A DNA stretch of 64,000 bases. Origin: Pseudomonadota bacterium. Its GTDB lineage: Bacteria > Pseudomonadota > Alphaproteobacteria > Acetobacterales > Acetobacteraceae. The position numbers were made by a program, and so were the translations under genes. The stretch covers positions 1-64,000 of the forward strand of contig JABBOH010000007.1 of the NCBI GenBank assembly GCA_019351895.1, written 5' to 3'. Positions 15,922-26,204 of the stretch are shown one piece after another (the first letter of the stretch is position 1; every line of letters begins with the position of its first letter). Below the pieces are notes generated by a model. It saw nothing but the letters and a program-made list of their open reading frames with translations. It ran no database searches and was not told the DNA's origin.

Positions 15922-17570
15922 CAGTGGTCGCCTCCCACCATCGCGGCCCCGACCGCCGCGAGGTCGTAGGGCGGGTCGAAGCGTCCGGCGACACGTCCGC
16001 CCTGCAGCACCACCACGCGGTCGCTGATGTCGAAAAGCTCGTCGAGATCGGACGAGATGAGGATGAGGCCGAGCCCGCGCGCCCGCGCCTCCCGCATCGC
16101 CTGCCAGACGAAGGCGGTCGCGCCGAGATCGAGCCCGCGCGTCGGCTGCGCCATGATGATCAGCCGCGCCTCGGCGTCGATCTCACGCGCCAGGATGACC
16201 TTCTGCGCGTTGCCGCCCGACAGCGAGCGCGCCGGATTCTCGACCGAGCCGTAGCGCACGTCCCAGGTGGCGAAGGCGGCTTCCGCCTCCCCCCGCAGCC
16301 GCTTGGGGTCGATCAGCGCGAGCGCCGAGCGCCCAAGAAGGCTGCGGGCGGCGAAGTTCTCCCACAGTGGGCTCGACAGGCTCAGCCCCTCGGTGTTGCG
16401 CTCGAAGGGGATGATGCGGAGGCCGCGCCGCCGCCGCTCGGCGAGCGAGAGGGCGGTGACATCGGCCTCGTCGAGCGCGACCGCGCCCCGCGCGAGCGGC
16501 ACGAGACCGGCCAGCGCCTCCACCAGCGGGCGCTGGCCGTTGCCCTCCACGCCGGCGATGCCGAGGATCTCGCCCGCCCGCACCACGAGGTCGACGGCGT
16601 CGAGGCGCTGGCCGTCGGTGGCGGGGCGGGTCGAGACCCCGGCGAGTTCCGCGACACGCCGCGTCGCGGTCTCCGGGTGCCGGCTCATCCCGTGCGGCGT
16701 GGCGGCGCCCACCAGCGCCGCGAGATCCTCGCTCGCGTCGTCGCGGCTGACCGAACCGGCGGCGGCGTCGGCGGCAGCGTCGGCAGCGGGGCGCAGCGGC
16801 GCGCCGATGATGGCGCGGGCGAGGCTGTCGGACGTGACGGAACCCGCGTCCTCGGGACCCGCGACGAGCCTACCGCCGCGCAGCACCGTCACCGTGTCCG
16901 CGACCGCGAGCACCTCGCGGATCTTGTGCAGGATGATGAGAATGGTGACGCCGGTGTCGCGCAGACGCCGCAGGCGGGCGAACAGCGCCTCGGTGGCGGT
17001 GGGCGAGAGCACGGCGGTCGGCTCGTCGAGGATGAGGATGCGCGCCTCTCCGGCGAGCGCGCGGGCGATCTCGACGGCCTGCTGCGTCTCCACCGGTAGG
17101 TCGCGGATGCGGGCGGAAGGTTTCGCCTCCACGCCGAGCGCCCGGAGATGCCCGGCCCAGCGGGCCTGGAGACCGCGGCGCGTGTAGATCGCGCCCGCGC
17201 GGCCCGTGAGGCCGAATTCCATGGCTTCGGCCACGGTGAAGGAGGGCGGCAGCGCGAAGCTCTGATGCACGAGCTCGACGCCTGCCGCACGGGCGTCCGC
17301 CACCTGCCCCGCGCGGAGCGGCCTGCCCGAGATGGCGATGGCGCCGTCAGCGGGCGCGATGAGCCCCGCGCAGGCGCGGGCGAAGCTCGTCTTGCCGGCG
17401 CCGTTCTGGCCGCAGACCGCATGGATGCGGCGGGGCGCCAGCGACAGCGTCACATCGGCGAGCGCGGTGAAGTCGCCGAAGCGGATGGTGAGCCCCGTGC
17501 AGGCGAGCGCGGCCTCCCCGGCACCTGCGACCCCGTCGCCTCCATGCGCCCGCGACCCCGTCGCCTCCAT
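15921..17570 (-). CDS. nucleoside ABC transporter, double ATP-binding subunit (NupO/YufO-like)
   Basis: 549 residues with two nucleotide-binding domains, the sugar/nucleoside importer type. Domain 1: Walker A GQNGAGKTS near residue 53, a weak signature LPVETQQAVEIARAL and Walker B LILDEPTAVLSP. Domain 2: the degenerate Walker A GVEGNGQRPLVEAL, a full signature LSGGNAQKVILAREI and Walker B IIMAQPTRGLD; this asymmetry is normal in the family. An extra linker rich in Ala/Asp lies between the domains. The start is the middle of three ATGs supplied by a 25-bp tandem repeat (17527-17601); only this one is in frame. The first 20 residues therefore come from the repeat and are unlikely to be functional. 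Confidence 0.9.
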   Translation of the reverse strand: MEATGSRAHGGDGVAGAGEAALACTGLTIRFGDFTALADVTLSLAPRRIHAVCGQNGAGKTSFARACAGLIAPADGAIAISGRPLRAGQVADARAAGVELVHQSFALPPSFTVAEAMEFGLTGRAGAIYTRRGLQARWAGHLRALGVEAKPSARIRDLPVETQQAVEIARALAGEARILILDEPTAVLSPTATEALFARLRRLRDTGVTILIILHKIREVLAVADTVTVLRGGRLVAGPEDAGSVTSDSLARAIIGAPLRPAADAAADAAAGSVSRDDASEDLAALVGAATPHGMSRHPETATRRVAELAGVSTRPATDGQRLDAVDLVVRAGEILGIAGVEGNGQRPLVEALAGLVPLARGAVALDEADVTALSLAERRRRGLRIIPFERNTEGLSLSSPLWENFAARSLLGRSALALIDPKRLRGEAEAAFATWDVRYGSVENPARSLSGGNAQKVILAREIDAEARLIIMAQPTRGLDLGATAFVWQAMREARARGLGLILISSDLDELFDISDRVVVLQGGRVAGRFDPPYDLAAVGAAMVGGDH

Positions 17571-17601
17571 GCGCCCGCGACCCCGTCGCCTCCATGCGTC
17601 A
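17527..17601. repeat. three tandem 25-bp units spanning the ATPase start
   Basis: Units at 17527-17551, 17552-17576 and 17577-17601 are identical except at the end of the third. Read on the minus strand each carries ATGGAGGCGACGGGG, i.e. a start codon directly followed by a GGAGG ribosome-like site. As 25 is not a multiple of 3, the three ATGs (17595, 17570, 17545) fall in three frames. The array also covers the stop codon of the binding-protein gene. Confidence 0.92.
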
Positions 17602-18675
17602 GAGCTGCGTGTTGAACGGAACCTTCAGCTTGCCCTGGATGATCGCCTGCTTGGCCGCGTCGACCGATGGCCATGCCGCCTTGGCGCGTTCGACGTAGCC
17701 CTTGGGGCCGTTCGCCATGAACAGGGGCGACGGCACGAAGTCGATGATGCCGTCAGCGAGGTTGCTGACGTAGTGGCCGCCCGCGAAGTGGCTGGAGAGC
17801 GCGTAGGTGACCTGATCGGTCAGCGACTGGCCGAAGTTGACCAGCACCGAGGAGGCGACGGTTTTCGGCCCGAGCTTGAACTGCGTGCGGAAGACCGCGC
17901 TGACGATGCGGTTGCTGCCTTCGCTCGCGGCGCGGATGACGCCGGCATCGGTCGCGGCGCCGTCCGTCTGGATGAAGTCGATGCCCGAGCCGAACAGCTG
18001 GTTGGCGATCTCGCGCCCCTTGGTGGGGTCCTGGAACGACCCCGCGAAGGCGCCCTTGACGGGGATCGAGGACGCGACCTGCGCGGCACCCGCCTTCATG
18101 GCGTTGAGGTCGGCGTTGAGGCCCGGCAGGCTCATGCCGCCGATATAGCCGAGCTTGCGGCTCTGGCTGACGCGGGCGCCGAACAGGCCTGCCAGGAACA
18201 TGCCGTAATGCGCCTGATACTCGACCGTGCGGACATTCGGCATCGCCGGCTTGATGGGGTCGGCGTAGAGCTGGATGAACGTCGTGTTCGGATATTTCGG
18301 GGCGACCGCCTTGATGGGGTCGGCCATCTCGTTGAAGGTCGTCACGATGATGCCGGCCCCGGCGCCCGCGAGCGTGCTCAGGATCGACTGGTAGGTCGAG
18401 GGGTCCGAGGCGTAGATCGTGCGGATCGGGAAGTGATCCTTCTTCGACAGCGCCTTGAGATGAACGATCATGTCGTCGATCGGCCCGTTGTCGCCCGCCG
18501 CCTGGGTATGGACGAGCGCCACCAGCTTGCCCGCCGCGAAGGCCGCGTTGCCGAAGATCGGCAGCCCCGCCGCCGCCGCGCCCAGGATTGCCGCGCCGCC
18601 CGTGGCCAGAGCCCCTCGGCGGGTGATGTGGCCGGTCTTCGCCACGAGCCATCTGCGGTCGGCGCGGTCGGTCAT
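17599..18675 (-). CDS. BMP-family ABC transporter substrate-binding protein
   Basis: 358 residues with a twin-arginine-type signal (ITRRGALATGG followed by a hydrophobic stretch and AFAAG), so it is probably exported by Tat to the periplasm. The mature part is a basic membrane protein (Med/BmpA, PnrA-like) fold: VALVHTQAAGDNGPIDD, YPNTTFIQLYAD, and the hinge segment KLGYIGGMSLPGLNADLNAM. The family binds purine or other nucleosides, in agreement with the nucleoside hydrolase in the operon. The start has AGGAG six bases upstream. It heads the six-gene operon. Confidence 0.92.
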   Translation of the reverse strand: MTDRADRRWLVAKTGHITRRGALATGGAAILGAAAAGLPIFGNAAFAAGKLVALVHTQAAGDNGPIDDMIVHLKALSKKDHFPIRTIYASDPSTYQSILSTLAGAGAGIIVTTFNEMADPIKAVAPKYPNTTFIQLYADPIKPAMPNVRTVEYQAHYGMFLAGLFGARVSQSRKLGYIGGMSLPGLNADLNAMKAGAAQVASSIPVKGAFAGSFQDPTKGREIANQLFGSGIDFIQTDGAATDAGVIRAASEGSNRIVSAVFRTQFKLGPKTVASSVLVNFGQSLTDQVTYALSSHFAGGHYVSNLADGIIDFVPSPLFMANGPKGYVERAKAAWPSVDAAKQAIIQGKLKVPFNTQL

Positions 18676-18726
18676 CGTATGCTCCTGGAACTGCTGGGAG
18701 ACCCTACGTGTGCGCCTCGGCGAGCG

Positions 18727-20391
18727 TCAATCCGGCGTGCGGGCGGGCGCCGGATGCATCGTCGCCCGGTATCCGGGTTGCAGCCACGGCTCCAGTTCCG
18801 CGGGCGACAGGGGACGCGCGAAGACGAAGCCCTGCACCGCATCGCAGCCGCAACCGGCGATGATGCGCAACGACTGAGCGGTCTCGACCCCCTCGGCGGT
18901 GACCGGCAGCTTGAGCACATGGGCAAGCTGCACGACGGTCGCGAGCAGGCTCAGGCCGTCGCCGCCCTCCATCGCCTCATGGATGAAGCTGCGGTCGAGC
19001 TTGATTGAGGTCAGCGGCAGCCGGGGCAACTGCGCCAGCGAGGAATAGCCGACGCCGAAATCGTCCATCGCGATCTGGAAGCCTGCGGCGCGCGCCGCGC
19101 GCAGCGATTGCAGCGCCCGCTCGTCGGTGAAGCTGCCCTCGGTCACCTCCAGGCAGAAGCCGGCGCGGTCCAGCCCGTGGCGGTCGATCAGCACGCCGAG
19201 GCCGTGCGGCACGTCCGAGCGCGCGAGTTCGAGTGGCGAGACGTTGAGGTTGATCACCGGCAGGGGCGCGATCTTCCGGTCCCGCCAATCCGCGGCCTGC
19301 ACCACGGCCAGCTCCCGCAGCTTGCAACCGAGGTCGAGCATCATGCCGGAGGTTTCCGCGACGGGCACGAAGCGCGCGGGCGCGACCATGCCCGACTGCG
19401 GATGGCGCCAGCGCGCCAAAGCCTCGATGGACAGGATCCGGCCGTCACTCAGGCTGACGATGGGCTGGAAGGCCAGGAACAACTCGCTGCTGCTCCTGCA
19501 GGCGCGATGGAGGTCCTGCTCCAGCGCCGCGCGCTCGGCCGGCGCCTGACCAAGCGTGCCGACAAAGGATACCAACTGGTTGCCGCCCTGGCATTTGGCG
19601 ACATGCATGGCCTCGTCGGCGGCGTCCCGCAGGTCGGCGATGCCCTCGGTCGCGCCGTGCGCCACGCCGACGCTGGCGGTGACGTGGAAGGGCGGGACAT
19701 CCCCGAGCCGGAACGGCACCGCCATCGTGCCCACCACCGTCTGGCCCAGCCGGTTCGCCGCTTCCGCGTCGACCCCGTCGCAGATGATCGCGAATTGATC
19801 GCCGCCGGCGCGCGCGACCGGGTGCGGCGCCGCCAGATCGAGGATCCGCCCGGCCGCCTGGGCGAGCAGCCCGTCGCCGCACTCGGCGCCGAGGTATGTG
19901 TTCACCGACCGGAACCGGTCGATGTCGATCATGATGATCGCGGCACGCGCGGGCGCGCGTCCGAGGTCGGCGATCAGTGCGCGCATGTCGTGCCGTCCGA
20001 GCAGTCCCGTCAGCGGGTCGCGGGCCGTACCCTGGCCCGGATGATCGCCCCGCGGGCATCGGCGAGGCTGCATCCGGCCCGCGACCAGCATCGCGAGGAT
20101 GCCCAGGGTCCAGACGCAGAGGAGAACGAACAGGATGCAGGCGATCGCGGCCATGGCGGCGGCGCTGAGGGGGCGCGCCGGGATGCCGGCGCGGGCGTAC
20201 AGCACGAGCGCGGTGCCGCCGATCAGGATAGCGCTGCCGGTGGCGGCGACGAGGCCGAGGCCTCCCAATCGGGAGAAGCTTCGCGGACCCGGCAGGGGGC
20301 AGCCGGGCGCACCCCCGTCGCCGCAGCCCGCCGGGCTCCGTCGTCGGTTCAACGAGCGCGCGAGCCAGGGCGCTGTGCTCGCCGGGGTCAC
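18727..20391 (-). CDS. membrane-anchored GGDEF/EAL protein, likely c-di-GMP phosphodiesterase
   Basis: 554 residues: two predicted membrane helices (about residues 45-65 and 80-105), a GGDEF-type domain (about 135-285) and an EAL domain (about 305-545). The cyclase signature is GGDQF rather than GG(D/E)EF, which should weaken or abolish synthesis. The EAL domain looks complete: SIEALARWRHP, EVTEGSF, MDDFGVGYSS, KLDRSFI and TAEGVET. So it probably degrades cyclic di-GMP, with the GGDEF part as regulatory GTP-binding module. No periplasmic sensor domain is present between the helices. The first 40 residues are low-complexity; the true start may be further in. Confidence 0.87.
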   Translation of the reverse strand: MTPASTAPWLARSLNRRRSPAGCGDGGAPGCPLPGPRSFSRLGGLGLVAATGSAILIGGTALVLYARAGIPARPLSAAAMAAIACILFVLLCVWTLGILAMLVAGRMQPRRCPRGDHPGQGTARDPLTGLLGRHDMRALIADLGRAPARAAIIMIDIDRFRSVNTYLGAECGDGLLAQAAGRILDLAAPHPVARAGGDQFAIICDGVDAEAANRLGQTVVGTMAVPFRLGDVPPFHVTASVGVAHGATEGIADLRDAADEAMHVAKCQGGNQLVSFVGTLGQAPAERAALEQDLHRACRSSSELFLAFQPIVSLSDGRILSIEALARWRHPQSGMVAPARFVPVAETSGMMLDLGCKLRELAVVQAADWRDRKIAPLPVINLNVSPLELARSDVPHGLGVLIDRHGLDRAGFCLEVTEGSFTDERALQSLRAARAAGFQIAMDDFGVGYSSLAQLPRLPLTSIKLDRSFIHEAMEGGDGLSLLATVVQLAHVLKLPVTAEGVETAQSLRIIAGCGCDAVQGFVFARPLSPAELEPWLQPGYRATMHPAPARTPD

Positions 20392-20464
20392 TCCGCGCCG
20401 CGCTCCGGCCGCGCATGCGCGTGCGGCGTAATACGCTGATGCGAAATCGAAAAGTGCCCGGCCA

Positions 20465-21229
20465 TCAGATGAGGCCTTCCTGACGCAGGCTCACCCAGCG
20501 GGCGTTGCCGATGATGACATGGTCGTGCAGCGTCACCAGGAGCGGCTCGGCGGCGGCGCGGATCGCGCGCGTCATGAGAATGTCCTGCTGCGACGGCGTC
20601 GGATCGCCGCTCGGATGGTTGTGGACCAGGATCATTGCCGTCGCGTGCAGTTCCAGCGCCCGCCGCACGAGTTCGCGCGGATAGACCGGGGTGGCGTTGA
20701 CCGTGCCGCGCCCCTGCGCCTCGTCGGCGATGAGGCGGTTGCGCGTGTCGAGGTAAAGGACGCGGAAGTGTTCGACGTGCTCCCGCGCCAGCACGCCGGT
20801 GAGGTAGTCCATCAGCCGCGGCCAACTCGCGAGGATCGGCTGGTCGATGACCTCGGCGCGCATCAGCCGCAGCGCCGCCGCCTGGATGGTCTTGAGCGCC
20901 GCCACCCCGGCTTCGCCCAGCCCTTCGATCTGCCGCAACTCCTGCGGGGTGGCGGCGATGCATCCGGCGAAGCTGCGGAAGCGCCCGAGGAGCGCGCGCG
21001 AGATCGGTTTCGTGTCGCGCCGGGGAAGCGCGAGGAACAGCGTCATCTCCAGGATCTCGTGATCGGCGAGCGCTTCCGGTCCGGCGCGGAGCAGGCGGTC
21101 CCGCATGCGGGAGCGGTGGCCCTCGGCGCCGGGCACGGCGGGCCCCGGATGGTCGCCGGAGGCCGTTGCCAGAGCCGGGCCCGGGTCGAACAGTCCCTGC
21201 GTGTCGGCGAGGTGAGGGTGCTTTCCCAT
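20465..21229 (-). CDS. radC: RadC family JAB-domain protein
   Basis: 254 residues. The N-terminal part has a helix-hairpin-helix (IEGLGEAGVAALKTIQAAAL) for DNA contact, and the C-terminal JAMM/JAB part shows LVHNHPSGDPTPSQQD, the H-x-H-x7-S-x2-D zinc-binding signature. Historically linked to DNA repair, but the role is disputed and no enzyme activity is established. An ATG start at 21229 is chosen over a GTG at 21247; a weak AGG lies ten bases upstream. It follows the EAL gene on the same strand with a gap of about 70 bases. Confidence 0.9.
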   Translation of the reverse strand: MGKHPHLADTQGLFDPGPALATASGDHPGPAVPGAEGHRSRMRDRLLRAGPEALADHEILEMTLFLALPRRDTKPISRALLGRFRSFAGCIAATPQELRQIEGLGEAGVAALKTIQAAALRLMRAEVIDQPILASWPRLMDYLTGVLAREHVEHFRVLYLDTRNRLIADEAQGRGTVNATPVYPRELVRRALELHATAMILVHNHPSGDPTPSQQDILMTRAIRAAAEPLLVTLHDHVIIGNARWVSLRQEGLI

Positions 21230-21359
21230 GTGCCGGCAACCTCGCACGCCCGAGCCCGCGAGGGAAGTTGGTTTCGATATTGAATCGAAAAACAGCGCGC
21301 GCGGCAGCGCCCTTACCGACGCGTCCGCGCGGCTTTCAGCGCTTCAGCAGCCGCGCCGC

Positions 21360-22460
<1,101 letters not shown>

Positions 22461-22540
22461 TTAGAAGGCTCGTCCGGCTGAACAGACCATCCTCCGTCGG
22501 CCTTTCCAGGCTGGGGCCCGTCCAACAGGAACCGTCGCAT

Positions 22541-23842
22541 ATGAACGAGCAGTCGCCCGCCGCCAGTCTCGCCCGCTTCTTCTCGGCCTCCGTCGAGGAG
22601 ACCGACCCCGATCTCGCCGCGGCGCTGAAGCGCGAGCTTGGACGGCAGCAGGATGGCATCGAGCTCATCGCGAGCGAGAACATCGTCTCCCGCGCCGTGC
22701 TGGACGCCCAAGGCTCGGTGCTCACCAATAAATACGCCGAAGGCTATCCGGGCCGGCGCTACTATGGCGGCTGCGCCGCTGTCGATGTCGCCGAGCAACT
22801 CGCGATCGACCGCGCCTGCCAGATCTTCGGCTGCAGCTTCGCCAATGTGCAGCCCCATTCGGGCGCGCAGGCGAACCAGGGCGTGATGCTGGCGCTGCTC
22901 AAGCCCGGCGACACCTTCCTCGGCATGAGCCTCGCGGCCGGCGGTCATCTCAGCCACGGCGCCGCGCCGAATCTCTCGGGCAAGTGGTTCAACGCCGTCC
23001 AATACGGTGTCCGGCGCGACGACGGGCTGCTCGACTACGAGGAGCTGGAGGAGAAGGCGCGCAGCGAAAAGCCGAAGCTCATCATCGCCGGCGGCTCGGC
23101 CTATCCGCGCGTCATCGACTTCGCCCGCATCCGTCGCGTCGCGGACGAGGTCGGCGCGCTCTTCATGGTGGACATGGCGCATTTCGCGGGGCTCGTCGCG
23201 GCCGGCGTCTATCCGAGCCCGGTGCCGCATGCCCATGTCGTCACCACCACCACGCACAAGACGCTGCGCGGCCCGCGCGGCGGCATGATCCTGAGCAACG
23301 ACCCCGATCTGGGCAAGCGCATCAACTCGGCGATGTTCCCGGGGTTGCAGGGCGGCCCGCTGATGCATGTGATCGCCGCCAAGGCGGTCGCCTTCGGGGA
23401 GGCGCTGCGCCCGGAATTCCGCACCTACCAGAAGCAGGTCGTGGCGAACGCCCGCGTGCTCGCCGAAACGTTGGTCGCGCGCGGCTTCGACATCGTGACG
23501 GGCGGGACGGACAGCCACCTGCTGCTGGTCGACCTGCGGCCCAAGCGCGTCACCGGCAAGCTCGCCGAGGCGAGCCTGGAGCGGGCCCATATGACCGCGA
23601 ACAAGAACGCGATCCCCTTCGACCCCGAGAAGCCGGCCATCACCTCCGGCATCCGGCTCGGCACGCCGGCGGCGACGACGCGCGGCTTCGGCGAGGCCGA
23701 GTTCCGCGAGGTGGGCGAGATGATCGACGAGGTGCTGACGGGCCTCTCGGGCGCCAATGACGGCAACAACGCTCTGGTCGAGGAGGCGGTCGGACGGCGC
23801 GTGCAGGCGCTCTGCGCGCGCTTCCCGATCTATCCGAACTGA
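22541..23842 (+). CDS. glyA: serine hydroxymethyltransferase
   Basis: 433 residues, full length. PLP-dependent enzyme converting serine and tetrahydrofolate to glycine and methylene-tetrahydrofolate, the main one-carbon source for purines and thymidylate. The PLP lysine is in [15 protein letters not shown] near residue 240; other conserved blocks are [30 protein letters not shown] and [24 protein letters not shown] precedes the ATG. It is followed by nrdR after 48 bases, the standard alphaproteobacterial order glyA-nrdR-rib. Confidence 0.97.
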   Translation: MNEQSPAASLARFFSASVEETDPDLAAALKRELGRQQDGIELIASENIVSRAVLDAQGSVLTNKYAEGYPGRRYYGGCAAVDVAEQLAIDRACQIFGCSFANVQPHSGAQANQGVMLALLKPGDTFLGMSLAAGGHLSHGAAPNLSGKWFNAVQYGVRRDDGLLDYEELEEKARSEKPKLIIAGGSAYPRVIDFARIRRVADEVGALFMVDMAHFAGLVAAGVYPSPVPHAHVVTTTTHKTLRGPRGGMILSNDPDLGKRINSAMFPGLQGGPLMHVIAAKAVAFGEALRPEFRTYQKQVVANARVLAETLVARGFDIVTGGTDSHLLLVDLRPKRVTGKLAEASLERAHMTANKNAIPFDPEKPAITSGIRLGTPAATTRGFGEAEFREVGEMIDEVLTGLSGANDGNNALVEEAVGRRVQALCARFPIYPN

Positions 23843-23890
23843 TGGCCCCTCTTTGCTGATGGTCCCTCTGAGCTGATGGCGGGAGACTGA

Positions 23891-24370
23891 ATGCGCTGCC
23901 CCTTCTGTGGCCACGACGATGCCCAGGTGAAGGATAGCCGCCCCAGCGAGGATGGGACGTCCATCCGTCGCCGGCGGTTCTGCGGCGCCTGCAGCCAGCG
24001 CTTCACGACCATCGAGCGCGTGCAGCTGCGCGAGCTGGTGGTGGTGAAGTCGGACAGCCGGCGCGTGCCCTTCGACCGCGACAAGCTCGCCCGCTCCATC
24101 CGCATCGCGCTCCGCAAGCGCCCGGTGCAGGAGGAGCGGATCGAGCGCATCGTCAACAGCATCGTGCGCAAGCTGGAATCGAGCGGCGACAGCGACGTGG
24201 CCAGCAAGCATATCGGCGAGCTGGTGATGGAGACGCTGAAGGAGGTGGACGACGTGGCCTATGTCCGCTTCGCCAGCGTCTACCGGAACTTTCGCGAGGC
24301 GCGCGATTTCGAGCAGTTCCTCGGCCAGCTTGGCCATCTGGGCGAACGGGTCGAGCCCGAAGCGGAGTAG
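23891..24370 (+). CDS. nrdR: transcriptional repressor NrdR
   Basis: 159 residues: an N-terminal zinc ribbon ([20 protein letters not shown], second Cys pair in [10 protein letters not shown]) and an ATP-cone domain ([20 protein letters not shown] onwards). It senses ATP/dATP and represses ribonucleotide reductase genes through paired NrdR boxes. No NrdR box was found in this window, so its targets lie elsewhere. It sits between glyA and ribE as in many alphaproteobacteria; ribD, often next, is missing here. Confidence 0.96.
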   Translation: MRCPFCGHDDAQVKDSRPSEDGTSIRRRRFCGACSQRFTTIERVQLRELVVVKSDSRRVPFDRDKLARSIRIALRKRPVQEERIERIVNSIVRKLESSGDSDVASKHIGELVMETLKEVDDVAYVRFASVYRNFREARDFEQFLGQLGHLGERVEPEAE

Positions 24371-24438
24371 GCTCGGGCGAGCGATCCGCGGCCATCCGCG
24401 GCGCGCGCCCGTTCACGTTCATTCATCGAAGGGCAAGC

Positions 24439-25056
24439 ATGTTCACAGGCATCATCTCGGGCGTGGGCAGGGTTTCCGAGACGCGGCCGGTCGGGCAAGG
24501 CTCCGACATGCGGCTGCGCATCTCGGTGCCGCAGGACAAGGCGGCCTGGGCCGGGCTGCCGGGCGTGATCCTCGGCGCGTCGATCTCCTGCTCCGGCTGT
24601 TGCCTGACCGTGGTCGACATGGATGGCGGCTCCTTCGCCGTCGATGTCTCGGCCGAGACCCTGTCGAAGACCACGCTCGGCCGCTGGCGGCCGGGCACGC
24701 GCGTCAACCTCGAGCGCGCGCTGAAGCTGGGCGACGAGCTTGGCGGGCATATCGTCTCCGGGCATGTCGACGGGCTGGGCGAGGTGCTGTCGTCGACGCC
24801 GGAGAACGGCTCGACGCGCTGGACCTTCCGCGTACCGGCCGCGATCTCGCGCTTCGTCGCATCCAAGGGCAGCATCGCGGTGGACGGTGTTTCCTTGACC
24901 GTGAACGAGGTTGAGGGCGATGTGTTCGGCGTGAACATCATCCCCCATACCGCCGAGGAGACGACCTTCGGGACCCTCGCGCCGGGCGATGCGGTCAATC
25001 TGGAGATCGACATGCTGGCGCGCTATGTCGCGCGGCTGACGGAGCGCGGCCTGTGA
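24439..25056 (+). CDS. ribE: riboflavin synthase alpha chain
   Basis: 205 residues made of two repeated lumazine-binding barrels. It begins MFTGIISGVGRV, the invariant amino end, and contains NLERALKLGDELGGHIVSGH and, in the second barrel, KGSIAVDGVSLTVNEV. It dismutates two 6,7-dimethyl-8-ribityllumazines into riboflavin and a pyrimidine. It starts the rib unit and overlaps ribBX by 4 bases. No FMN riboswitch fold was recognised in the 68 bases before it. Confidence 0.96.
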   Translation: MFTGIISGVGRVSETRPVGQGSDMRLRISVPQDKAAWAGLPGVILGASISCSGCCLTVVDMDGGSFAVDVSAETLSKTTLGRWRPGTRVNLERALKLGDELGGHIVSGHVDGLGEVLSSTPENGSTRWTFRVPAAISRFVASKGSIAVDGVSLTVNEVEGDVFGVNIIPHTAEETTFGTLAPGDAVNLEIDMLARYVARLTERGL

Positions 25057-26204
25057 CGATGATCAACACCCATTCCCTGCACGACTACATCTCCCCGACC
25101 TCGGAGATCATCGAGGAGGCGAGGGCCGGCCGGATGTTCATCCTCGTGGACGACGAGGATCGCGAGAACGAGGGCGACCTCGTCATCCCCGCGCAGTTCG
25201 CGACGACGGAAGCGATCAACTTCATGGCCCGCCACGCGCGGGGCTTGATCTGCCTCGCCATGACGCGGGCGCGGGTGGAGCAGCTTGGCGTGCCCCTGAT
25301 GAGCGCGCACAACCGCTCGCGCCATTCCTCGGCCTTCACCGTCTCGATCGAGGCGCGGCACGGCATCAGCACCGGCATCTCGGCCGCCGACCGGGCGCGG
25401 ACGGTGGCTGTCGCGATCAATTCGGAGAACCCGCGGGACGAGATCGCGACGCCCGGGCATGTCTTTCCGCTGGCCGCGCGCGACGGCGGGTCGCTCGTGC
25501 GCGCCGGCCATACCGAGGCGGCGGTCGATATCTCCCGCCTCGCCGGGCTCAACCCCTCGGGCGTCATCTGCGAGGTGATGAACGAGGACGGGACGATGGC
25601 CCGCCTGCCGGAGCTGATCGCCTTCGCCCAGCGCCACAACCTCAAGCTCGGCACCATCGCCGACCTCATCCAGCATCGGCGGCGGACCGAGAAGCTGGTG
25701 CGCCGCGCCTTCGAGACCTGGAGCGGCGACCTGGAAGGCGGCGACTGGGCGGTGAAGGTCTTCGAGGACACTCTGACCGCGACCGAGCATCTGGCGCTGG
25801 TCAAGGGCGACCTCGGCGCGCCGGGGCCGAGCCTCGTCCGCGTCCATAGCGTCGATCCCGTCACCGATCTGCTGGGCAGCGGACGGCAGGCGCTGGCCGC
25901 GTCGTCGCGCGTCATCGCCCGCGCGGGACGGGGCGTGATCGTGCTGCTGCGGGATACCCAGCCGGGCGCGGTCGCCCGCAAGCTCGGCCTCAGCGATGCC
26001 GACCGGGTCGAGGATCACGCGCTCCGCCACTACGGCATCGGCGCGCAGATCCTGATCGACCTCGGCGTGCGGGACATGATCCTGCTCACCAACCATCCGC
26101 GCAGCCTCATCGCGCTCGAAGGTTTCGGGCTCAACATCGTCGACCAGCAGCCGTTCGAGGACCAGCCGGCTGCGGACCTGCCGGCGGTGGAGCCCAAGGC
26201 ATGA
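25053..26204 (+). CDS. ribB: 3,4-dihydroxy-2-butanone-4-phosphate synthase with degenerate GTP cyclohydrolase II half (RibBX-like)
   Basis: 383 residues from a GTG that overlaps ribE (ATG at 25059 also possible). The first 200 residues are an intact RibB: MFILVDDEDRENEGDLVIPA with the acidic metal site, ARHARGLICLAM, GISAADRARTVAVA, TPGHVFPL. The second half follows the RibA fold (LVRVHSVDP, later YGIGAQILIDLGVRDMILLT and GFGLNIVDQQPF), but the usual zinc site G-D-V-F-G-S-x-R-C-D-C-G is replaced by VTDLLGSGRQALAASS without cysteines. GTP cyclohydrolase II activity is therefore not expected. Such hybrids are known as RibBX in Proteobacteria. A real RibA and a RibD must be encoded elsewhere. 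Confidence 0.93.
   Translation: MTMINTHSLHDYISPTSEIIEEARAGRMFILVDDEDRENEGDLVIPAQFATTEAINFMARHARGLICLAMTRARVEQLGVPLMSAHNRSRHSSAFTVSIEARHGISTGISAADRARTVAVAINSENPRDEIATPGHVFPLAARDGGSLVRAGHTEAAVDISRLAGLNPSGVICEVMNEDGTMARLPELIAFAQRHNLKLGTIADLIQHRRRTEKLVRRAFETWSGDLEGGDWAVKVFEDTLTATEHLALVKGDLGAPGPSLVRVHSVDPVTDLLGSGRQALAASSRVIARAGRGVIVLLRDTQPGAVARKLGLSDADRVEDHALRHYGIGAQILIDLGVRDMILLTNHPRSLIALEGFGLNIVDQQPFEDQPAADLPAVEPKA

Noticed and set aside
17527-17601. CRISPR-like array
   Set aside because: Units are directly tandem without spacers and lie over a gene start.
24371-24438. FMN riboswitch before ribE
   Set aside because: The leader is only 68 bases and none of the conserved FMN-element segments is visible.
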